Source: Plut-88900 sp963668115
GTDB taxonomy: Bacteria; Chloroflexota; Dehalococcoidia; Plut-88900
NCBI GenBank assembly: GCA_963668115.1
Contig: OY764147.1
Location: 992,001 to 1,056,000, forward strand
DNA length: 64,000 nt
Reading direction: 5' to 3'
Below the pieces are notes generated by a model, which was not told the origin of the DNA, ran no database searches, and saw nothing but the letters and a program-made list of their open reading frames with translations. This document shows positions 59,859 to 64,000 of this stretch, piece by piece (the stretch's first letter is position 1; each line of letters begins with the position of its first letter). Both the position numbers and the translations under genes were made by a program.

Positions 59859-60697
59859 CCCAGTACCTCCGAAAGCCGGTCCCACTCTTCTATGGTCAGG
59901 GTGGCGGGCCTGCATCGTCCATCGATTCCCACGTTGTCCAGCGCCGACCCAATGACCTCAGCCTCTACTTCAAGCCCTTGCATCAGCGAATTGTGAAGCT
60001 GTTTTCTCGGGGCGCGGAATCCGGCCCTGGCAATTCGGAAGAAGCGCTCCAGGTCCGAGACCAAGGGCTCGTGGTAAACGTCTATGGCTACCACTGCGGA
60101 GTCTACTTTGGGCTTGGGGCGGAACTTGGAAGCCGGGACCCGGGTGACGATTCTCGGAGCGCCGTAGACCTGGACAGCGAGGCTCAGGAGGCTCATTCTT
60201 CCCGGCTTGGCGACCATGTTCTCCGCCACCTCTTTCTGGACCATCACGACCATCCGGGCGGGCTTGCAGTCGGATTCCAGGAAATGCCGGATTATTGGTG
60301 AAGCGATGTAGTACGGAAGGTTCCCGACCACTTTGTAATCGCCGTGCGGACCGGGAGACTCCACACTGTAGTCCCTTAGCAACTCCCGCGGCGGGATTTC
60401 GCGTACGTCAGCGGTGACGACATGGAGATGAGTCAATTCGGAGAGGTCTGATTGCAGGAGGTCCGACAGCCGGGGGTCTATCTCTACTGCTATTACCCTG
60501 TTAAAACGTTCGGCGAGGAGTCGCGTGAGGGCCCCGGTGCCCGGGCCGACTTCAAGCGCAGTTTCGTCGGGGCCCGGGTCAGCGGACTCCACGATCTTCC
60601 TGGCTACATCGGGGTCCTTAAGGAAATGTTGCCCCAGAGACTTCCTGGCCCGGACACCGGGATCTCGGGGCTTCTCACCAGCGGCAGACACCGACAT
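59855..60697 (-). CDS. rsmA: 16S rRNA (adenine1518/1519-N6) dimethyltransferase
   Basis: 280 aa. KSLGQHFLKDPDVARKIV is the hallmark start, ALEVGPGTGALTRLLAERFNRVIAVEIDPRL the SAM-binding motif, and VVGNLPYYIASPIIRHFLE the catalytic NLPY motif. It dimethylates two adenines in the 3' end of 16S rRNA. The pairing with ispE downstream is a common bacterial order. Confidence 0.95.
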   Translation of the reverse strand: MSVSAAGEKPRDPGVRARKSLGQHFLKDPDVARKIVESADPGPDETALEVGPGTGALTRLLAERFNRVIAVEIDPRLSDLLQSDLSELTHLHVVTADVREIPPRELLRDYSVESPGPHGDYKVVGNLPYYIASPIIRHFLESDCKPARMVVMVQKEVAENMVAKPGRMSLLSLAVQVYGAPRIVTRVPASKFRPKPKVDSAVVAIDVYHEPLVSDLERFFRIARAGFRAPRKQLHNSLMQGLEVEAEVIGSALDNVGIDGRCRPATLTIEEWDRLSEVLG

Positions 60698-60768
60698 TAG
60701 TCCACCCTATACCCTAGTGGAGTTTATGTCTAATGCCTCGTCACCGAGCAGGGATAACGGCCCTTACT

Positions 60769-61209
60769 CTACAAGTTCAGAGGCAGAGCGCCGATCTGCT
60801 TGTAGATATTCACGTTGTCCCGATATGCCCGGAGCGCTTTGAGCTTGCCGTCCTTGAACTCAGCGATCTCCATGAACGTCCACCCGACCTTCTTACCCGT
60901 GGCAGGGATCCCGTTGAAGTCTCCCAGATGAGTGCCCGATACCGTGGCCTCGGCTGCGGCCCAGTTCCCGGATGCGATGATCATCTTGCCAGTAATCTTT
61001 GAGTCCGGGAATGCTGCCCACCACTTCTCCAGAGCGGCAATGAACATGTCCCTGCCCTTGTCGGTGTCGGCCCTGGAAGCGTCGTGGAACTCAAAATCGT
61101 CAGAGCAGAAGGCGCGGAACTTGGCGGGGTCGTGGCTGTTGAAGCATGCGAAGATTTTTTCAAGCAGGGCTACGGTCTCGGGATCGCCGGCTGAAGGTAC
61201 GTTGCTCAC
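60769..61209 (-). CDS. SnoaL/NTF2-like ester-cyclase-type protein
   Basis: 146 aa. EKIFACFNSHDPAKFRAFCSDDFEFHDAS and the later GTHLGDFNGIPATGKKVGWTFMEIAEFKDGKL are the common SnoaL-like blocks, a cone-shaped fold used by polyketide cyclases and isomerases. Substrate unknown. It follows the amidohydrolase gene by 22 nt on the same strand, so the two probably work in one catabolic step series. Confidence 0.75.
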   Translation of the reverse strand: MSNVPSAGDPETVALLEKIFACFNSHDPAKFRAFCSDDFEFHDASRADTDKGRDMFIAALEKWWAAFPDSKITGKMIIASGNWAAAEATVSGTHLGDFNGIPATGKKVGWTFMEIAEFKDGKLKALRAYRDNVNIYKQIGALPLNL

Positions 61210-61231
61210 GGTTATCTCCGTATATTCAGTT

Positions 61232-62074
61232 CTAGGTCATTCCGAGGATGCGCTTGGCGTTTTCGAGCATGATGAGGGGTCGGGCCTCGTCCCAGAAGGG
61301 CGCTCCCTCGAAGTCCCGAACCCATCGCTCGGGGGTGAGGGCAGGGTAGTCGGAGCCGAAGAGGACCTTGTGCTTGATGAGGGTGCTGGCGTACTGGATC
61401 AGCAGCGGGTTGAAATACTTGGGCGACCAGCCCGAGATGTCCATGTAGACGTTAGGCTTGTGTACCAGGACAGCGAGCTGTTCCTCGACCCACGGGAAGG
61501 CCTGGTGGGCCATCACTATGGTGAGTTCCGGTATATCGGCTGCGATGTCGTCGATGTAAGGGATCGGCTTTGTGTATTTCAAATGGACGCCCCCGCCGCC
61601 CGGCAATCCCGCCCCGACTCCCGTGGTGCCGGTGTGAAACATGGCGATCATGCCCAGCTCCGCGATCTTTTCGTAGATCGGGTAGAACCGGCGCTCGTTG
61701 GGATAAAACTCCTGGGTCATGGGGATGAACTTGATCCCCTTCAGGCCGAGTTCCTTGTGGGCTCTTTCGACTTCTTTCACGGCGAGTTTGCCCATCCACG
61801 GGTCGACGGAACCGAAGCCGATGAAGGTGTCTGGGTAGCGTTTCGAGATTGATGCGACCCAGTCGTTGCTGTCCCACTCGTCGCCTTGGGCAGTGCGGTC
61901 GTCGTTGGCCAGAACGACGGCCATGTAGTCGAGCTCTTTGTACTTGGCTGCCAACTCTTCAAGGGTGAGCTCGGGGGGAGACTTGAAGTAGGTGGCCATG
62001 GCGGAGTGAAAGCGGGTCGGGGGCTTTCCGGGCTCCTTGGGTGGATGGATGTGGAAGTCTATTGCCTTAGGCAC
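61232..62074 (-). CDS. Amidohydrolase 2 family (decarboxylase/hydrolase-like) protein
   Basis: 280 aa. AIDFHIHPPKE gives the HxH metal site, IKFIPMTQEFYPNERRFYPI a conserved middle, VMAHQAFPWVEE a further His, and LFGSDYPALTPERW the catalytic Asp. It is of the type found among ACMSD-like decarboxylases and related hydrolases. The natural substrate is unknown. It stands divergent from nothing: the SRP RNA gene precedes it on the same strand. Confidence 0.8.
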   Translation of the reverse strand: MPKAIDFHIHPPKEPGKPPTRFHSAMATYFKSPPELTLEELAAKYKELDYMAVVLANDDRTAQGDEWDSNDWVASISKRYPDTFIGFGSVDPWMGKLAVKEVERAHKELGLKGIKFIPMTQEFYPNERRFYPIYEKIAELGMIAMFHTGTTGVGAGLPGGGGVHLKYTKPIPYIDDIAADIPELTIVMAHQAFPWVEEQLAVLVHKPNVYMDISGWSPKYFNPLLIQYASTLIKHKVLFGSDYPALTPERWVRDFEGAPFWDEARPLIMLENAKRILGMT

Positions 62075-62099
62075 CGGCTGCTCCTGGGAGATAGTTTTA

Positions 62100-62370
62100 G
62101 ATCGTGCACCCCCGGTCGATCTTACCCCTCCGGCCTGCCATCCGCCGTCGGGCTCAGACCAGGCAACCCTACGGCACCCAGAATGGACCGCTTACCGTTG
62201 CTTCCTTCCGGACCTGGCGGGGTTCACGGTTTTCTGCCGCGTAGGACCCAATCATCGGCGCCCGCCGGACGAACGCAGCATCCGAAGGACCAGGACCTCT
62301 AGGGGGAATTCAGTCCCGCTGTAGCGGATTGCAGGTTCAGGGCACCGCTAGCTCCCCACCTAGCACGACC
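62100..62370 (-). ncRNA. ffs: SRP RNA, large bacterial type with Alu domain
   Basis: The minus strand contains CCAGGTCCGGAAGGAAGCA, the universally conserved S-domain loop. Upstream it has GGTGCCCTGAACCTGCAAT and CCGCTACAGCGGG, close to the Bacillus scRNA Alu domain, and the ends pair (TCGTGC near 62368 with GCACGA near 62102). The span of about 271 nt equals that of the Bacillus RNA, so it is the long form, not the 4.5S form. It scaffolds Ffh and works with FtsY. Confidence 0.9.
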
Positions 62371-62377
62371 TGACAAT

Positions 62378-62406
62378 ATGTTATTTGACCCCAAATGGAG
62401 TGTCAA
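62378..62406 (-). promoter_or_regulatory. Promoter of the SRP RNA gene
   Basis: TTGACA (62406-62401), 17-nt spacer, TAACAT (62383-62378), with the RNA 5' end predicted 7-8 nt further on. Confidence 0.7.
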
Positions 62407-62608
62407 ACAAAGGTGGTTAGTCGGGAATACGGGCGAAATTGAACGCATTATGGCTTTGTGATAACCTACCGCCCGCCGGTACATAAGGCCCGTGCCCCGA
62501 GGCAGCATCCCAGCACAGGCAATTGTAACTTTTCTCTTCCAAGCTCCTATCGGAGCAAGGGCCCCGACCGGCGCCTGAACGGAGTCAGACCGGGCTGAGA
62601 TGGTCTCG

Positions 62609-62636
62609 CCCATCGACTCGAACTTGTAACGATGGG
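62609..62636 (+). promoter_or_regulatory. Hairpin over the ribosome site of the PIN-TRAM gene
   Basis: CCCATCG (62609-62615) pairs with CGATGGG (62630-62636), just before the TTG start at 62645. The paired strand includes the only G-rich ribosome-site candidate, so translation could be held down by this stem. Confidence 0.4.
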
Positions 62637-62644
62637 GTAACGCG

Positions 62645-63718
62645 TTGGCTAACGCCCAAAGGCTGGCCGGAAGTGTTTTAGGGGGACTGGTGGGCGCCCT
62701 GCTCGGGCTGGGCGTTGGCCTGTCACTGGTTGAAGCAGGCATCGCCGAGGGCTGGCAGCCCTGGCTATTGCTGGCTACAGGCATCGCCGGTTTATCGCTT
62801 GGATTCTTCGCCGCGGCACTTGTCCTTCTTCCCGCCTTGCAGCGTATTGCAAAGGGTCCCGCCGCCGCCAGGTGGGAAACGGTCCTATCTTTCGCTGTAG
62901 GCGCCTTTGTCGGGGTGCTGGTCTGTACCAGCCTGGTCTACGCCTTTTCGATGGGTTCTTTGGCCTATCCCTGGGACAAGGTTGCCCCGGGGTTGCTGTT
63001 CCTGACCCTTGTACCCCTCGGGGGGTGGGGTGGTGCGATTAGCATTAGCCGTTTGATTGCAGTCCTGGGACGGGCGCGGGTCGACACATCCGTCCCCGCT
63101 ATGGCCTCGGCAAATGGACACGCTAACGGTCGATGCATCCTGGTCGACACCTCCGCCATCATTGACGGACGCATCGCCGAGATTACCCACACGGGATTCG
63201 TAGACGGGGAGCTTCTTATCCCACGATTCGTTCTCGAAGAGTTGCAGTATGTCGCAGATTCCCCCGACAGCCTGAAGCGGAACCGGGGGCGTCGGGGGCT
63301 GGACGTGCTGAACCGGCTCCAGAAGGACAGCAACATTGGCGTGCAGATTTCGGATGTCGACGTCCCCGACCAGGACGGCGTTGACAGCAAACTGGTAAGC
63401 CTAGCCAAGCGCTCCGATTACTCCCTCCTCACCACCGACTTCAACCTGAACAAGGTAGCGGAGCTGCAGGGCATCAAGGTCCTGAACATCAACGATCTTG
63501 CCAATTCTCTCAAACCGACCCTAATCCCCGGTGAGGAACTGAACCTCCACATCACTCAGGAGGGTAAGGAGGAGAGCCAAGGTGTCGGGTTCCTGGACGA
63601 CGGCACAATGGTAGTCGTGGAAGGGGGCAACAGGTACCTGAACTCCCAGCTTCCGGTAGTAATCACCCGTGTCCTGCAAACCTCGGCGGGGCGGATAATC
63701 TTCGCTCACTTGAAGTAG
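62645..63718 (+). CDS. PIN/TRAM-domain membrane protein (YacL-like)
   Basis: 357 aa from a TTG start. About four transmembrane helices fill residues 1-140. A PIN nuclease domain follows with acidic residues in LVDTSAIIDGRI, FVLEELQYVAD, DGVDSKLVSLAK and LTTDFNLNK. A C-terminal TRAM RNA-binding domain (GEELNLHITQEGKEESQGVG, then FLDDGTMVVVEGG) ends the protein. The domain order is that of YacL-type proteins next to ispD, as here. It probably cuts RNA at the membrane. Confidence 0.85.
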   Translation: MANAQRLAGSVLGGLVGALLGLGVGLSLVEAGIAEGWQPWLLLATGIAGLSLGFFAAALVLLPALQRIAKGPAAARWETVLSFAVGAFVGVLVCTSLVYAFSMGSLAYPWDKVAPGLLFLTLVPLGGWGGAISISRLIAVLGRARVDTSVPAMASANGHANGRCILVDTSAIIDGRIAEITHTGFVDGELLIPRFVLEELQYVADSPDSLKRNRGRRGLDVLNRLQKDSNIGVQISDVDVPDQDGVDSKLVSLAKRSDYSLLTTDFNLNKVAELQGIKVLNINDLANSLKPTLIPGEELNLHITQEGKEESQGVGFLDDGTMVVVEGGNRYLNSQLPVVITRVLQTSAGRIIFAHLK

Positions 63719-63722
63719 GGAC

Positions 63723-64000
63723 GTGGGGACGCAGGAGAGGACCATCGGGGCGCTTATACTCGCCGCCGGCAGCAGTCAGAGGATGCAGGGCATAGACAAG
63801 ACCTTCGCCCCGATACTGGGCAAACCGCTCATACTTCACACTCTGTCCGTTTTTCTCGACTGCCCGGATGTTCAAAAGATTGTGCTCGTAATGCCGGATT
63901 CCAACTTGGAAAAAGGCCGCAGCCTTATCGACAAATACGTAGGCCCGAGCCGCGTGACTCTGTGCGCCGGCGGCGACAGACGGCAGGACTCCGCCGCCAG
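63723..64000 (+). CDS. ispD: 2-C-methyl-D-erythritol 4-phosphate cytidylyltransferase, N-terminal part
   Basis: The frame is open to the window edge, from the GTG at 63723 (4 nt after the PIN-TRAM stop). ALILAAGSSQRMQGIDKTFAPILGKPLI is the nucleotide-binding signature of the family, and VMPDSNLEK and CAGGDRRQDSA are also characteristic. It makes CDP-methylerythritol in the MEP pathway, just before the IspE step encoded at 59 kb. Confidence 0.85.
   Translation, partial: MGTQERTIGALILAAGSSQRMQGIDKTFAPILGKPLILHTLSVFLDCPDVQKIVLVMPDSNLEKGRSLIDKYVGPSRVTLCAGGDRRQDSAA

Noticed and set aside
62154..62257. Small 4.5S-type SRP RNA
   Set aside because: The conserved S-domain is here, but Alu-domain sequence and terminal pairing extend the RNA to about 271 nt, so the large form was called.
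1..64000. tRNA or rRNA genes
   Set aside because: No cloverleaf with a GTTCGAATC-type arm and no rRNA-like stretch was found on either strand by reading; a scan with tRNAscan-SE would settle this.

Overview
The window is a GC-rich, gene-dense bacterial chromosome segment. The best guess is a Chloroflexota member of the Dehalococcoidia/SAR202 type. This is inferred from gene content: a TIGR03662/TIGR03663-type pair of giant polytopic proteins, many divergent members of catabolic superfamilies (CaiB, CoxL-like, amidohydrolases, amidase, ureohydrolase, AMDase-like), a MutS-MutL pair with the MutL endonuclease motif, and a large Bacillus-type SRP RNA with an Alu domain. No 16S rRNA or tRNA gene was seen, so the taxonomy rests on inference.

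Layout. 0-6 kb: end of an FAD oxidoreductase, a ureohydrolase-fold protein with M20 peptidase, and a secreted nine-repeat FnIII surface protein. 6.2-10.5 kb: Ppx/GppA phosphatase, two tandem thymidylate-kinase-like proteins, and a homocysteine methyltransferase-family protein. 10.6-26.5 kb: a catabolic/accessory stretch with an AT-rich DUF5677-like gene, an isochorismatase-fold protein lacking its catalytic residues, an MFS transporter, amidohydrolases, an AMDase-like protein, a stand-alone CoxL-like subunit, CaiB, VapBC, amidase, 6PGDH and dienelactone hydrolase. 26.5-30.6 kb: a non-coding repeat element, then an AT-richer islet (AbrB-like gene, small unknown gene, LRR lipoprotein). 30.6-41.6 kb: acyl-CoA synthetase-like protein, mutL, mutS, a hidden 56-aa membrane protein and a three-gene NuoE/F/G-like (FdsGBA-like) complex. 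41.6-43.5 kb: a second copy of the repeat element and a palindrome-rich islet with HEPN and DUF1640 genes. 43.5-51.2 kb: an overlapping operon for membrane-linked glycan work. 51.3-64 kb: core genes (ftsY, rnc, cca, OGG, ispE, rsmA, SRP RNA, PIN-TRAM, ispD) with oxidoreductases and small metabolic genes between them.

Three points stand out. First, the DsbA-family gene at 54933-55553 has an in-frame TGA exactly where the family's active-site Cys falls. A perfect 7-bp stem with a 6-nt loop follows at bacterial-SECIS distance, so it is probably an unannotated selenoprotein. Second, a dispersed structured element (26500-27360 and 41655-42158) carries in both copies a near-consensus minus-strand promoter and the same long-range inverted repeat, and looks like an undescribed non-coding RNA or repeat family. 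Third, several enzymes keep their fold signatures but have lost canonical catalytic residues (ureohydrolase, isochorismatase, formate-dehydrogenase-like subunit, RNase III), suggesting altered chemistry in paralogue-rich families.
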